NCBI GenBank assembly: GCA_016124655.1
Contig: WGNI01000003.1
Coordinates: 1-64,000, forward strand
Length of the DNA stretch: 64,000 bases
From: Alphaproteobacteria bacterium
GTDB taxonomy: Bacteria > Pseudomonadota > Alphaproteobacteria > Caulobacterales > Aquidulcibacteraceae
Reading direction: 5' to 3'
The notes under the pieces: model-generated
The model's database searches: none
Seen by the model: only the letters and a program-made list of their open reading frames with translations
What the model was told of the DNA's origin: nothing
Translations under genes and position numbers: made by a program
Part shown: piece by piece, positions 44,007 to 53,626 of the stretch
Layout of the letters: each line of letters opens with the position of its first letter
How positions within the stretch are numbered: the first letter of the stretch is position 1

Positions 44007-44024
44007 GTCAAGCTTGCCGGTTTT
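44007..44024 (+). promoter_or_regulatory. Putative regulon operator, copy E
   Basis: GTCAAGCTTGCCGGTTTT between the divergent DUF35 and CoA-ligase genes, ending only 21 bases before the ligase ATG. It is embedded in a longer near-perfect palindrome: AAACCG at 44002-44007 and CGGTTT at 44018-44023 around the core CAAGCTTG. Confidence 0.6.
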
Positions 44025-44044
44025 GTGAGAGGAGCACGCATTCC

Positions 44045-45622
44045 ATGGGGCAAAACGCGATCCGATCCTTGGCTGATCTCACCCGCGTGCACGCCGCGTC
44101 CCGGCCAGAGGCCACGGCCTTCATCTTCGAAGACCGCGTCACCAGCTATGCCGATCTCGACCGCCAGTCGAACCAAGCGGCCAATGCGCTGGCCGCGGAA
44201 GGCGTCAAACGGGGCGATCGCGTCGCCTATATCGGCAAGAACACGGATCGCTACTTTGAAGCTCTGTGCGCGGTAGCCAAGCTCGAAGCCGTCATGACGC
44301 CGGTCAACTGGCGCCTGGCCGGCCCGGAAATCGTCTACATCGTCAACGACGCCGGCGCGAAAGTGCTTCTGTCTGGCGCCGAGACGCTGGAACAGGTCGA
44401 CTCCATCCGATCACAGCTCACCGGCGTTCAACGCTTCATCTCGCTGGAGCAGCCGCACCCGGGCTGGGAAGACTATGAAAGCCTGCGCGACGCCCAGCCG
44501 GCGACCGATCCCGGCGGCAATCCCGGCCCCGATGATATCGCGTTGCAGCTCTACACCTCAGGCACAACGGGCAGACCCAAAGGCGCTATGCTGCCGACCC
44601 GCGGTTTCACCGCCCTGCGCGAGCTGGGCGAAAAATCCCCCGACGAATGGAACAAGTGGAGCGACAGCGATGTCTCGCTTGTCGCCATGCCGTGCTTCCA
44701 TATCGGCGGCACAGGCTGGGGCATCACCGGTCTTTTCTACGGCGCCAAGGGCGTCATCATGCGCGAGTTCGATCCCACGCGCGTGCTCGACTTCTTCACC
44801 CGCTTCGGCGTGACGAAACTCTTCATGGTGCCCGCAGCGATGCAGATCGTTTTGAACCAGCCCGGCGCACGCGAGGTTGATTACTCGAAACTGAAATATT
44901 TGCTCTATGGCGCATCGCCCATTCCGCTAGACCTTCTGCGCGAGGCCATGGCCGTGTTCAAATGCGGCTTCGTGCAGATGTACGGCATGACCGAAACCAC
45001 CGGCACGATCTGCGCTCTGCCGCCGCAGGACCATGACGTGAATGGCGGACCGCGCATGCGCTCGGCCGGCAAGGCCCTGCCCGGCGTTGAGATCGCCATC
45101 CTCGATGAGCACGGAAACGTGCTGCCCCCGCATGCCGTCGGCGAGATCGCCACCCGCTCGCAAGCCAATATGACCGGATACTGGAACCTCCCCGAGGCCA
45201 GCGCGTCCACGCTCTCGTCGGAGAATTGGCTGCGCACGGGCGATGCCGGCTACATGGACGAAGACGGTTATCTCTACGTACACGATCGCGTCAAAGACAT
45301 GATCATTTCGGGAGGGGAGAACATCTACCCCGCCGAAGTGGAAAGCGCGATTTACGGGCATCCCGCCGTCGCCGACGTCGCCGTTATCGGCGTGCCCGAC
45401 GAGAAATGGGGCGAGGCGGTCAAGGCCATGGTCGTCCTGCGCGAAGGCATGAGCGCAACGCCGGCGGAGATCATCGCCCATGCGCGCGAGCGCATCGCCG
45501 GCTACAAATGCCCCAAGAGCGTCGACTTCATCCCCGCGCTGCCGCGCAACCCCTCAGGGAAGATTCTCCGCCGCGAATTGCGGGCGCCGTTCTGGGAGGG
45601 CCGCACGCGGCAGGTGAATTGA
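44045..45622 (+). CDS. AMP-dependent acyl-CoA synthetase/ligase
   Basis: 525 residues of the adenylate-forming family that activates a carboxylic acid with ATP and CoA. Motifs: LYTSGTTGRPKGAML (about residues 170-185), YGMTETTG, GDAGYMDEDGYLYVHDR and the catalytic C-terminal SGKILRREL. The ATG at 44045 (MGQNAIRSLADL) gives the family N-terminus; a GAGAGGAG lies about 12 bases upstream. It is likely the entry step for a carboxylic acid of the pathway. Confidence 0.93.
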   Translation: MGQNAIRSLADLTRVHAASRPEATAFIFEDRVTSYADLDRQSNQAANALAAEGVKRGDRVAYIGKNTDRYFEALCAVAKLEAVMTPVNWRLAGPEIVYIVNDAGAKVLLSGAETLEQVDSIRSQLTGVQRFISLEQPHPGWEDYESLRDAQPATDPGGNPGPDDIALQLYTSGTTGRPKGAMLPTRGFTALRELGEKSPDEWNKWSDSDVSLVAMPCFHIGGTGWGITGLFYGAKGVIMREFDPTRVLDFFTRFGVTKLFMVPAAMQIVLNQPGAREVDYSKLKYLLYGASPIPLDLLREAMAVFKCGFVQMYGMTETTGTICALPPQDHDVNGGPRMRSAGKALPGVEIAILDEHGNVLPPHAVGEIATRSQANMTGYWNLPEASASTLSSENWLRTGDAGYMDEDGYLYVHDRVKDMIISGGENIYPAEVESAIYGHPAVADVAVIGVPDEKWGEAVKAMVVLREGMSATPAEIIAHARERIAGYKCPKSVDFIPALPRNPSGKILRRELRAPFWEGRTRQVN

Positions 45623-45629
45623 GCTCGGC

Positions 45630-46463
45630 CTAGTCGTCCTTGGTGCGATAGTCGCCGAACGCGCCGTCACGGACGTTCAACGCATCCTTCACGCTGTCGC
45701 GAAACTTCGCAAACATCGCGCGAGAACTTTCCGTCGTCAGCGCCAGCGCCTGCAGCTCCGTGCCCGCACGCACCGCCGCGCGCACGCCCATCACTTCCAT
45801 CGCCCGATGCACGGAGCGCTTGTTCATCTGCTGAACATCAGTCGGGATTTTCGCGACGCGTTCCGCGATCGCGAGCACTTCGCGCTCCAGATCCGCCGCC
45901 GGAAAAGCCCGATTGGCGAACCCCACGCGCACCGCCTCAAGCCCGTCCATCGCTTCGCCCGTCAGCATCATCTCCATCGCAGGACGCATGCCGCACATGA
46001 AAGCGTGGAACTGATTGTCCGGCGGACTCATCGATCGCACTGGCGGATAACCGATCTGCGCGTCTTCAGCGACATAGACGAGATCGCACGCCGCCGCGAG
46101 CTCGGACCCGCCCGCCAGGCACCAGCCATGCACCTGCGCGATCACGGGCTTGGCCATGTCCCAGATTCGAAACGCGCCGTCGACCACGTGGCGCGCCCAT
46201 TGTCCAGGCCCTCCAGCGGTGTGATAGGGCAGCTTCTGGCGCGCACCCTCCGGCGACAGGTCGTACCCGGCTGAAAAGCACGGGCCTGCGCCGCGCACGA
46301 TTGTCACGCATACGTCCACATCGCGATCATGCGCCTCCAAAGCGCTGAACAATTGCGCGCGCAGTGCATTGGACAAGGCGTTGCGTTTGCCGGGACGGTT
46401 CAGCGTGATCCGCCGGACATGGGCAGCCGGCTCATCCACCAGGATCAAGGCGTCGTCGCTCAT
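45630..46463 (-). CDS. Enoyl-CoA hydratase/isomerase family protein
   Basis: 277 residues of the crotonase fold: RNALSNALRAQL, an oxyanion-hole segment RGAGPCFSAGYDLS, and GWCLAGGSELAAACDLVYVAED with the second oxyanion Gly. The catalytic Glu positions differ from ordinary hydratase, so it could be a hydratase, isomerase or hydrolase. The start at 46463 has GGAGG about 9 bases away; an ATG at 46472 sits too close to that site. It converges with the CoA ligase. Confidence 0.85.
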   Translation of the reverse strand: MSDDALILVDEPAAHVRRITLNRPGKRNALSNALRAQLFSALEAHDRDVDVCVTIVRGAGPCFSAGYDLSPEGARQKLPYHTAGGPGQWARHVVDGAFRIWDMAKPVIAQVHGWCLAGGSELAAACDLVYVAEDAQIGYPPVRSMSPPDNQFHAFMCGMRPAMEMMLTGEAMDGLEAVRVGFANRAFPAADLEREVLAIAERVAKIPTDVQQMNKRSVHRAMEVMGVRAAVRAGTELQALALTTESSRAMFAKFRDSVKDALNVRDGAFGDYRTKDD

Positions 46464-46659
46464 GGGCCGCATCCTCCGTTATCGTTGTCCGACCCACTTC
46501 ATGACCGATCCATGCGCCGGTCAAGCGCCGCCTGCGGCGGATTAGCCGCCCACGCAATTGTCAGAAGCTCCGGTCCCGCATGGGGTTGACGCCTGCGTCC
46601 AGTTCCGTCTGAAACGCATGCGCATCGCCGCATTCCGATGGGCCATCCCTGAAAGACCG

Positions 46660-47862
46660 ATGATCAGAAACCTCGCATCACGTGCATCGCCGCGCCGGGT
46701 CGCTTCATTGTTGCGAGAATTTTTGCGTCTGGAGTCCGCCGGCGGGGTCATACTCATGACCGCGGCCGCGCTGGCATTGATCGTCGCCAATTCACCACTT
46801 GCGCCGATCTATTTCGAAACCCTCCACGCGAAACTTGGTCCGCTCAGTGTAGAATATTGGATCAATGACGCGTTGATGGCGCTGTTCTTTTTGCTCGTGG
46901 GATTGGAAATCAAACGCGAGTTTCTGGAAGGGGAGCTCGCAACGCCGGCCGCCCGCGTGCTGCCTGGTTTGGCCGCGCTGGGCGGGATGGTTGGGCCCGC
47001 GCTCATCTATGTCGCGTTCAACCTCCAGCATCCCGAAACAATCCGCGGCTGGGCGATCCCCGCTGCGACAGATATCGCTTTCGCATTGGGCGTCTTGTCG
47101 CTTCTCGGCAGCCGCGTGCCCGTGTCGCTGAAAATCTTCCTCACCGCGCTGGCGATCATGGATGATCTCGGCGCCGTGCTGATTATAGCGCTCTTCTACA
47201 CCGCCGACCTCGATCTGCCGTCTTTGGGCTCCGCGGCTGCGGTCGTCGCAGTGCTCTTTGCGCTCAATCGTTTCCGCGTGACAGCGCTGGCGCCCTATCT
47301 TTTGGCCGGGCTGTTGCTTTGGGTGTTTGTGTTTCAGTCCGGCGTGCACGCCACCGTCGCCGGCGTTCTGCTGGCCATGGCGATTCCACTGAAAGGCAAA
47401 CCCACGCCGGAGGGAGAAGCCGTTTCTCCGCTGCACACCGTCGAGCATGCCCTGAACCCCTGGGTGGCGTACGCCATCGTGCCGATCTTCGGGTTCGCCA
47501 ATGCCGGCGTCGCGCTGGGCGGCATGGCGCTGTCCAACGTGGTGGACCCTGTACCGCTCGGCGTCGCCGCGGGGCTCTTCTTCGGCAAGCAGATCGGCGT
47601 GTTCGGCACAGCCTGGGTTGCAATCAATCTCGGCTGGGCGCGCCTGCCGGCCAGCGCGACGTGGCGCCAGATGTACGGCGTATCGATCCTTTGCGGCATC
47701 GGCTTCACAATGAGCCTGTTCATCGGGCTTCTGGCGTTTGAGGATGAATTGTTGTTGCAGAACGAGACCAAGATCGGCGTTCTGATAGGCTCAGGCATTT
47801 CAGCCGTGATCGGCTGGATCGTCCTAGCTACCGCGCCGCAAAGGAAGCCGCCGGAAGCTTAG
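46660..47862 (+). CDS. nhaA: Na+/H+ antiporter NhaA
   Basis: 400 residues with about twelve membrane segments. The ion-binding Asp pair is in [12 protein letters not shown] (about residues 165-177), and the family blocks [16 protein letters not shown] and the discontinuous helix region near [15 protein letters not shown] are present. It exchanges Na+ for H+ across the inner membrane for pH and salt control. An ATG at 46660 is preferred; an ATG at 46618 would add 14 residues. It is convergent with the dctA-like gene and overlaps it by 4 bases. Confidence 0.95.
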   Translation: MIRNLASRASPRRVASLLREFLRLESAGGVILMTAAALALIVANSPLAPIYFETLHAKLGPLSVEYWINDALMALFFLLVGLEIKREFLEGELATPAARVLPGLAALGGMVGPALIYVAFNLQHPETIRGWAIPAATDIAFALGVLSLLGSRVPVSLKIFLTALAIMDDLGAVLIIALFYTADLDLPSLGSAAAVVAVLFALNRFRVTALAPYLLAGLLLWVFVFQSGVHATVAGVLLAMAIPLKGKPTPEGEAVSPLHTVEHALNPWVAYAIVPIFGFANAGVALGGMALSNVVDPVPLGVAAGLFFGKQIGVFGTAWVAINLGWARLPASATWRQMYGVSILCGIGFTMSLFIGLLAFEDELLLQNETKIGVLIGSGISAVIGWIVLATAPQRKPPEA

Positions 47863-49139
47863 CCCAGCGTCTGCGCCAGACGTTCACGATCCAGCGCGCC
47901 CTCCCAGCGTGCGATCGCAAGCGCCGCCACGCCATTGCCGATCAGATTGGTGATCGCGCGCGCTTCCGACATGAAACGGTCGACGCCGAGCAACAGCGCA
48001 ATGCCTGCGAGCGGAATGCTAGGAACCACCGCCAGCGTGGCCGCAAGCGTGACAAAACCCGCGCCGGTGACGCCCGCCGCTCCCTTAGACGTCAAGAGCA
48101 GCACGCCCAACAACGCCAACTGATCCCAGATCGACAATGGCGTATTCGTCGCCTGCGCGATGAACACCGCCGCCATCGTCAGATAAATCGATGTGCCGTC
48201 GAGATTGAACGAATAGCCCGTCGGCACCACAAGCCCGACAACGGATTTCTGCGCGCCCGCCCGCTCCAGTTTTTCCATCAGCCGAGGCAGCGCCGTTTCA
48301 GAGGAGGAGGTTCCCAAAACGATCAGAATTTCCTCGCGGATATAAACGAGAAATTTCCACAGACTGAACCCAGAGACCGCCGCCACCGCCCCCAACGCAA
48401 GCGCAATGAAGGCGGCGCACGTGATGTACACGCAAGCCAGAAGCGCGCCCATCTGCAGTAGGGAATCGATGCCGAAGCGGCCGATCGTGAACGCCATCGC
48501 GCCGAATGCGCCGATCGGGGCCAGGCGCATGATCATGGCGATCATCATGAAAAACACGTCGCTCACGCGATCCATGCCGGCGACGATCGAATCCCCAATC
48601 TCGCCCATCCGCGCCAGCGCTAATCCAAACAGAAGCGCGAAGAACAGCACCTGCAGCATTTGACCTTCGGCGAAGGCGCCGACGACGCTCGCAGGGATGA
48701 TGTTGAGAATGAAGTCGACGGTTCCGTGCTCTTCGGCGCGCTGCGCGTACCCTGCACTGACCGACGGATCCAACGCCGCCGGATCCGCGTGGAACCCGGC
48801 GCCGGGCTGCACGACGTTGACCACGATAAGGCCGATCGCCAGCGCCAGCGTGGTGACGGCCTCGAAATAGATCAGCGCCTTCACGCCGACCCGGCCAATC
48901 GCCTTCAGATCGCCCATCTTCGCCACGCCGAGCGACACCGTGAAAAAGATCACCGGCGCGATCAGCATTTTGACGAGCTTGATGAAACCGTCGCCCAAGG
49001 GCTTCAGCGCTTCCCCGAATGTAGGAAACGCCGCGCCCACAAAAACCCCAAGCGCAATCGCAATCAGCACCTGGACGTAGAGATTGCCAAGCACCGAACG
49101 CGGTCGCGCCGGGACGCCTGCCATCGCATGAGCCGCCAA
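47859..49139 (-). CDS. dctA: Dicarboxylate:cation symporter (DctA/GltP family)
   Basis: 426 residues with the DAACS-family topology. Signatures: [18 protein letters not shown] in the HP1 region and [20 protein letters not shown] in TM7. It takes up C4-dicarboxylates (or glutamate/aspartate) with protons or sodium. A TTG at 49139 is the likely start because AAGGAG lies 8 bases upstream; the next ATG, at 49124, is too far from it. Confidence 0.9.
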   Translation of the reverse strand: MAAHAMAGVPARPRSVLGNLYVQVLIAIALGVFVGAAFPTFGEALKPLGDGFIKLVKMLIAPVIFFTVSLGVAKMGDLKAIGRVGVKALIYFEAVTTLALAIGLIVVNVVQPGAGFHADPAALDPSVSAGYAQRAEEHGTVDFILNIIPASVVGAFAEGQMLQVLFFALLFGLALARMGEIGDSIVAGMDRVSDVFFMMIAMIMRLAPIGAFGAMAFTIGRFGIDSLLQMGALLACVYITCAAFIALALGAVAAVSGFSLWKFLVYIREEILIVLGTSSSETALPRLMEKLERAGAQKSVVGLVVPTGYSFNLDGTSIYLTMAAVFIAQATNTPLSIWDQLALLGVLLLTSKGAAGVTGAGFVTLAATLAVVPSIPLAGIALLLGVDRFMSEARAITNLIGNGVAALAIARWEGALDRERLAQTLG

Positions 49140-49236
49140 CTGCCTTGCTCCTTCACCGCTTCAGGAATTGCTTCAGCGGAAGGGCGGGCGCGTCAAGTCA
49201 TGCAAGGCCCCCAGGCGGCGGAAGCAGCGGCCCTGC

Positions 49237-52200
49237 TTATTCCGCGGGTCTCTGCGCGGCCGCTTCGTCGGTCTGGAATTGCTCGATTGCGCGGGCGGTC
49301 GCTTCAGGCGACTTTGTGAACCGCGCCAACAGGTCATACATCACCGGCACGATGAAGAGCGTCAGCATCGTGGCCACGGCCATGCCGAACACGATGACGA
49401 CGCCAATCGTCTCCCGGCTTTCCGCGCCCGCGCCGGGGCGCAGGATCAGCGGAACCGCGCCCATGATGGTGGCGGCGCTCGTCATCAGGATCGGGCGCAG
49501 CCGCAGATCGCAGGCCTCCAGGATCGCCTCGCGAATGGACTTGCCCTCATCGCGCATCTGATTGGCGAACTCGACGATCAGAATTCCGTTCTTCGACGCC
49601 AGCGCGATCAAAATGATCAGCCCGATCTGGCTATAGATATTCAAGGTTCCACCAAACAGGAACAATCCAAACAGCCCGCCCGCAACCGCCAACGGGACCG
49701 TCAGCATGATCACGAACGGGTGCACGAAACTTTCAAACTGCGCCGCCAAAACCAGAAACACGATCAGCAGCGCAAAGCCGAAGGCAAAGCCCACCGCGCT
49801 CGACGCCTGCCGGAATTGCCGCGGAGTTCCGAAATAATCGATGCTGATGGGCTGATCGCCGATCTCTTCGCGCGCGATCCTCTCCAGATCGTCCAATGCG
49901 TCGCCGAGCGCGAAGTCCGGAGGCAGCGACGCAGAAATCGTGACCGCCGCCTGACGATTCTGCCGCCGCCGCTCTGCGGCGTCCCCCACAGTCCGCAGGC
50001 TTGCGACCGCCGACACCGGCACAAGCTCGCCGGTATTGGTGGACCGTACATACTTGTTGGTCAGATCGGCGATGTCGGAGCGCTCATCGCGCTCGGCCTG
50101 AAGGAAGATGTAGTATTCTTCGCCGGAGTCCGAGATCGTGTTCACGCGCCGGGCGCCCATCGTCGCCTCCAGCGTGCGTCCAATGGATTGCACCGAAACG
50201 CCCAACGCAGCGGCGCGCTCGCGATCGATGTCGACCAGGACGCGCGGCGAATTCGGATCATAGTTCGCGCGCGGCCGCTGATAGCGCGGATCGGCGGCGA
50301 GACGCGCGACGACGCGGTTGGCCACAACGTCGAGCTCTGGATACTCCGCGCCCAACAGCACGATGGAAGCGCCTGCGCCGCCGCGGCCCGAGAACGGGTC
50401 CTGCATGAACGCGCGGATGACCGCGCCCGGAATCTGCCCCAGCCGCTGATTGATTTCCGCCGTGATCGCAATGCCGGAGCGCTCGCGCTCTTCCCAGTCG
50501 CTGAGAAATACGCGCGAAAGGCCGCTGGAGAAGCGGCTTGTGCCAAAGTCGCCGAACCCAGGCGCCACAACCAGAACCCGGCGCGCTTCTCCGCTCTCCA
50601 CATAGGACATGAGCACATCTTCGACCTGGCCCATGACCCGGCGCGTATATTCAAAGCCCGAGCCTTCCGGCGCTTCGATCGACACCAGCATGTTGCCGCG
50701 ATCTTCTTGTGGCGTGAGTTCGGAGGGCAGGCGGCTGAAGAGGTGCCATCCGCCCAACAAAACCAACGCAAACAACAGGAACGCCGCCCATTTCAGGTTC
50801 AGCGCAGCCTCCAATGAGGCGCGGTAGGATCGACGCACCGCGTTCAACACGCCGTCCACGATGCGCACAAGCGGAGAGCCTTGCTTGACTGGGCGCAGAA
50901 TTTTGGAGCTCATCATCGGCGAAAGCGACAGCGCCGCGAACGCCGAAATCACGATCACGCCGGCAACCGTCGCCGCCAGTTCGGTGAACAATTTCCCGAC
51001 GTAACCGCCGACAAACAGCAAGGGCGTGAACACCGCCACCAACACCGCCGTCGTCGCCACGACCGCGAAGAACACCTGCCGCGTGCCGCGCTCGGCCGCC
51101 AAGAGCGGCGGCTCACCCAAGGTGTCGATGCGGCGCTGAATGTTCTCCAGGACAACAATGGAATCATCCACTACAAGCCCGATCGCCAGCACGAGAGCCA
51201 TCAGCGTCAGGAGATTGATGGAGAACCCGAACACCGCGAGAATAATGAAGGCGCCGATGAGGCACACCGGGATCACGGCGGCGGGAATGGCGGCTGCGCG
51301 CAAAGAGCCCAAGAACAGAAAGATCACGGCGATCACAAGGAATGTCGCTTCCGCCAAGGTGTGCCACACCTGCGAAATCGCTTCCGCGATGAACACGGTT
51401 GAATCGTAGGAAATCGCGATGTCGGAGCCTTCGGGCAAGGTGGCGCTCAGGCGCTCCATTTCCGCCTTCACCGCATTGCCGACCTGCAGCGCGTTGGATC
51501 GCGACTGTCGGACGATGCCAAGCCCGATCTGATCTACGCCATTGGAACGGAACAACAGACGATCTTCAGTCGCCGCAAACTCGATGCGCGCGATGTCGCC
51601 GAGCCGGACGGCGGTGCCGTCAAGCGCAGCCCGCCCAATCGGCATGCGCGCAAATTCCTCGGGCGTCTGGAATGCGCGCGCAATGCGCACCTGGTAATCG
51701 CGTTCCTGGCTCTGCACATAGCCGGCAGGCAGTTCGATATTCTGCGCGCGCAGCGCGTTTTCGACATCATCGACCGTTAGTCCGCGCGCGGCCATGCCGT
51801 TGGCGTCGAGCCAGACGCGCAGCGCCGGTTGCTGTCCGCCGACGCGGATATTGGCGACGCCATCTATCACCGACAGCTGATCAACGATGTAGCGCTGCGC
51901 ATAATCCGTCAGCGCAAGGCGGTCCATTGTGGTGGACGAAAAGGAAAACCAGATAATCGGATCGGAATCCGCATCCGATTTTTGCACCACGGGTTCTTCG
52001 ATATCGGCCGGCAGGTTGCCGCGCGCGCGGGAGACAGCATTGCGCACGTCGTTCGTTGCCGCCTCAAGATCACGGCTCAACTCGAAGTCAACCGTCACAG
52101 ACCCGCGCCCGTCCCGGCTGGTGGAGCGGATCAGGTCGATCCCTTCGATGCCCGAGAGCTGATCTTCGATGATGCGGACGACTTGCGTCTCCACCACTTG

Positions 52201-52368
52201 CGCCGACGCGCCGCGGTAGGTGACGTCCACCGAAACGATCGGCGGATCGATGTCCGGCAATTCGCGCAGCGGCAGACGCGTAAACGCGATGAGGCCAAAT
52301 GCGATGATAAGCAGCGAGAACACCGTCGCGAGCACCGGACGGCGGACAGACAGTTCAGAAAGCGTCAT
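49237..52368 (-). CDS. RND efflux pump inner-membrane transporter (HAE1 type)
   Basis: 1043 residues, AcrB/MexB-like. The proton-relay Asp pair is in GLVVDDSIVVLEN (TM4). Other RND blocks are PVLATVFSLLIIAFGLIAF at TM1, the long periplasmic loops and the TM10-12 region. It uses the proton gradient to expel drugs or other hydrophobic compounds. It overlaps the upstream adaptor gene by 4 bases; no outer-membrane factor gene follows. Confidence 0.95.
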   Translation of the reverse strand: MTLSELSVRRPVLATVFSLLIIAFGLIAFTRLPLRELPDIDPPIVSVDVTYRGASAQVVETQVVRIIEDQLSGIEGIDLIRSTSRDGRGSVTVDFELSRDLEAATNDVRNAVSRARGNLPADIEEPVVQKSDADSDPIIWFSFSSTTMDRLALTDYAQRYIVDQLSVIDGVANIRVGGQQPALRVWLDANGMAARGLTVDDVENALRAQNIELPAGYVQSQERDYQVRIARAFQTPEEFARMPIGRAALDGTAVRLGDIARIEFAATEDRLLFRSNGVDQIGLGIVRQSRSNALQVGNAVKAEMERLSATLPEGSDIAISYDSTVFIAEAISQVWHTLAEATFLVIAVIFLFLGSLRAAAIPAAVIPVCLIGAFIILAVFGFSINLLTLMALVLAIGLVVDDSIVVLENIQRRIDTLGEPPLLAAERGTRQVFFAVVATTAVLVAVFTPLLFVGGYVGKLFTELAATVAGVIVISAFAALSLSPMMSSKILRPVKQGSPLVRIVDGVLNAVRRSYRASLEAALNLKWAAFLLFALVLLGGWHLFSRLPSELTPQEDRGNMLVSIEAPEGSGFEYTRRVMGQVEDVLMSYVESGEARRVLVVAPGFGDFGTSRFSSGLSRVFLSDWEERERSGIAITAEINQRLGQIPGAVIRAFMQDPFSGRGGAGASIVLLGAEYPELDVVANRVVARLAADPRYQRPRANYDPNSPRVLVDIDRERAAALGVSVQSIGRTLEATMGARRVNTISDSGEEYYIFLQAERDERSDIADLTNKYVRSTNTGELVPVSAVASLRTVGDAAERRRQNRQAAVTISASLPPDFALGDALDDLERIAREEIGDQPISIDYFGTPRQFRQASSAVGFAFGFALLIVFLVLAAQFESFVHPFVIMLTVPLAVAGGLFGLFLFGGTLNIYSQIGLIILIALASKNGILIVEFANQMRDEGKSIREAILEACDLRLRPILMTSAATIMGAVPLILRPGAGAESRETIGVVIVFGMAVATMLTLFIVPVMYDLLARFTKSPEATARAIEQFQTDEAAAQRPAE

Positions 52369-53543
52369 CGCGTGCGGCCCTGGCTTGAGGCGGCGTCGGG
52401 CGCGCGCTCTGAGGTCTCTGCGGCGATGCGCACGGGCTGGCCCGGCCGCACGCGTTGCAGGCCTTCCACGACGACGCGATCGCCAGCCGCGACGCCGCCG
52501 AGAATTTCAGCATAGCCGCCTGAGCGCTGTCCGGTCTCGACGCGGCGCTCGTCCACTACGAGCATGTCGCCGCGCGACGCCACGGCGAACACATACGCGC
52601 CGTCGGCGCGATCGATGATGGCGGTCTCTGGAATAGCGAGCGCGTCGCGCGGATTGGCTTCGATCGCAACCGTCATCAACATGCCCGGCCGCAGGCGCTC
52701 GTCCCGATTGGGAAGGATCGCGCGCACGCGCACCGTGCGCGTTGCCGGCGCGACACGACTATCAACGGTTTCGATAGCCCCGCGAAACGTGACGTCCGAA
52801 AACGCAGGCGTGCGGGCGGTAATCGCCACGCCCGGCGCCAGCCGGGCAAGATAGACTTCCGGCACATCGAAATCGAGCTTGATGCTGGAGATGTCATCCA
52901 GCGTGCTGATAGGATCGCCGGGCCGCACGAACGCGCCCGGGCTGGCCGTACGCAGACCCATCACGCCACTGAAGGGCGCCCGGATCGCGCGGTCCGCATT
53001 GCGCGAGCCTCCCGCATCCACGCGCGCCTGCGCGGCCTGGGCGGCAGCCTCCACTTGATCGATCCGCGCCTGCGACGCGAACCCTTGAGTAAACAGTTCA
53101 CGAAAACGCGCGAGTTCTTGCTGCGCGGCCTCATTGGCTGCGCGAGCTTCGGCCAGGTCAGCCTGCTGCTCGACATTGGCCATCTCCACCAGCACCTGGC
53201 CGGCGCGGACCCGGTCCCCGCTATCGAAACGCAGCCGCCGGATCGTGTCGGCGACCTTCGGCGTAATCACGATGCTTTCCCGCGCCTGCGCCGTTCCGAT
53301 CGCCTGGATTGCGTCAGAGAAGCGGTGCTCAGCCGCCATCGTGGTTTCGACTTGCGGCGCTTCTCCGCCTGGCCCGCCTGGACCGCCGCGGCCTGCGGCC
53401 GGGCCCCCGGCAGCCCCGGGCGGGCCGCCGCCTGGCCCCTTGGCGGCTTCGAAGGCGTCGCGTGCAATCACAACCGCCCCCATGAGAACGACGGCGACGA
53501 CGACGAGGGCGGCGAACCCGAATTTGCGCAACAGGGCGGGCAT
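52365..53543 (-). CDS. RND efflux periplasmic adaptor (membrane fusion protein)
   Basis: 392 residues. An N-terminal anchor (FAALVVVAVVLMGAVVI) is followed by a Gly/Pro-rich spacer (about 35-65), then the barrel-sandwich (VITPKVADTIRRLRFDSGDRV), a coiled-coil hairpin (about 110-180) and beta barrel typical of HlyD/AcrA-like adaptors. It links the RND transporter with an outer-membrane channel encoded elsewhere. First gene of the two-gene operon. Confidence 0.93.
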   Translation of the reverse strand: MPALLRKFGFAALVVVAVVLMGAVVIARDAFEAAKGPGGGPPGAAGGPAAGRGGPGGPGGEAPQVETTMAAEHRFSDAIQAIGTAQARESIVITPKVADTIRRLRFDSGDRVRAGQVLVEMANVEQQADLAEARAANEAAQQELARFRELFTQGFASQARIDQVEAAAQAAQARVDAGGSRNADRAIRAPFSGVMGLRTASPGAFVRPGDPISTLDDISSIKLDFDVPEVYLARLAPGVAITARTPAFSDVTFRGAIETVDSRVAPATRTVRVRAILPNRDERLRPGMLMTVAIEANPRDALAIPETAIIDRADGAYVFAVASRGDMLVVDERRVETGQRSGGYAEILGGVAAGDRVVVEGLQRVRPGQPVRIAAETSERAPDAASSQGRTR

Positions 53544-53626
53544 GAAGCCGTCCTTACACTAGAGGCGGTTGCGGATATGTGTCCTTTTCCGCGCAAGTCG
53601 AGCAAAAGCCCGTGTTTGCCCTGGCT

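Noticed and set aside
46510-46530. GGTCAAGC sequence upstream of the enoyl-CoA hydratase gene as a sixth operator
   Set aside because: Position 10 G and the following GnnGTTTT part are missing, so it does not fit the motif.
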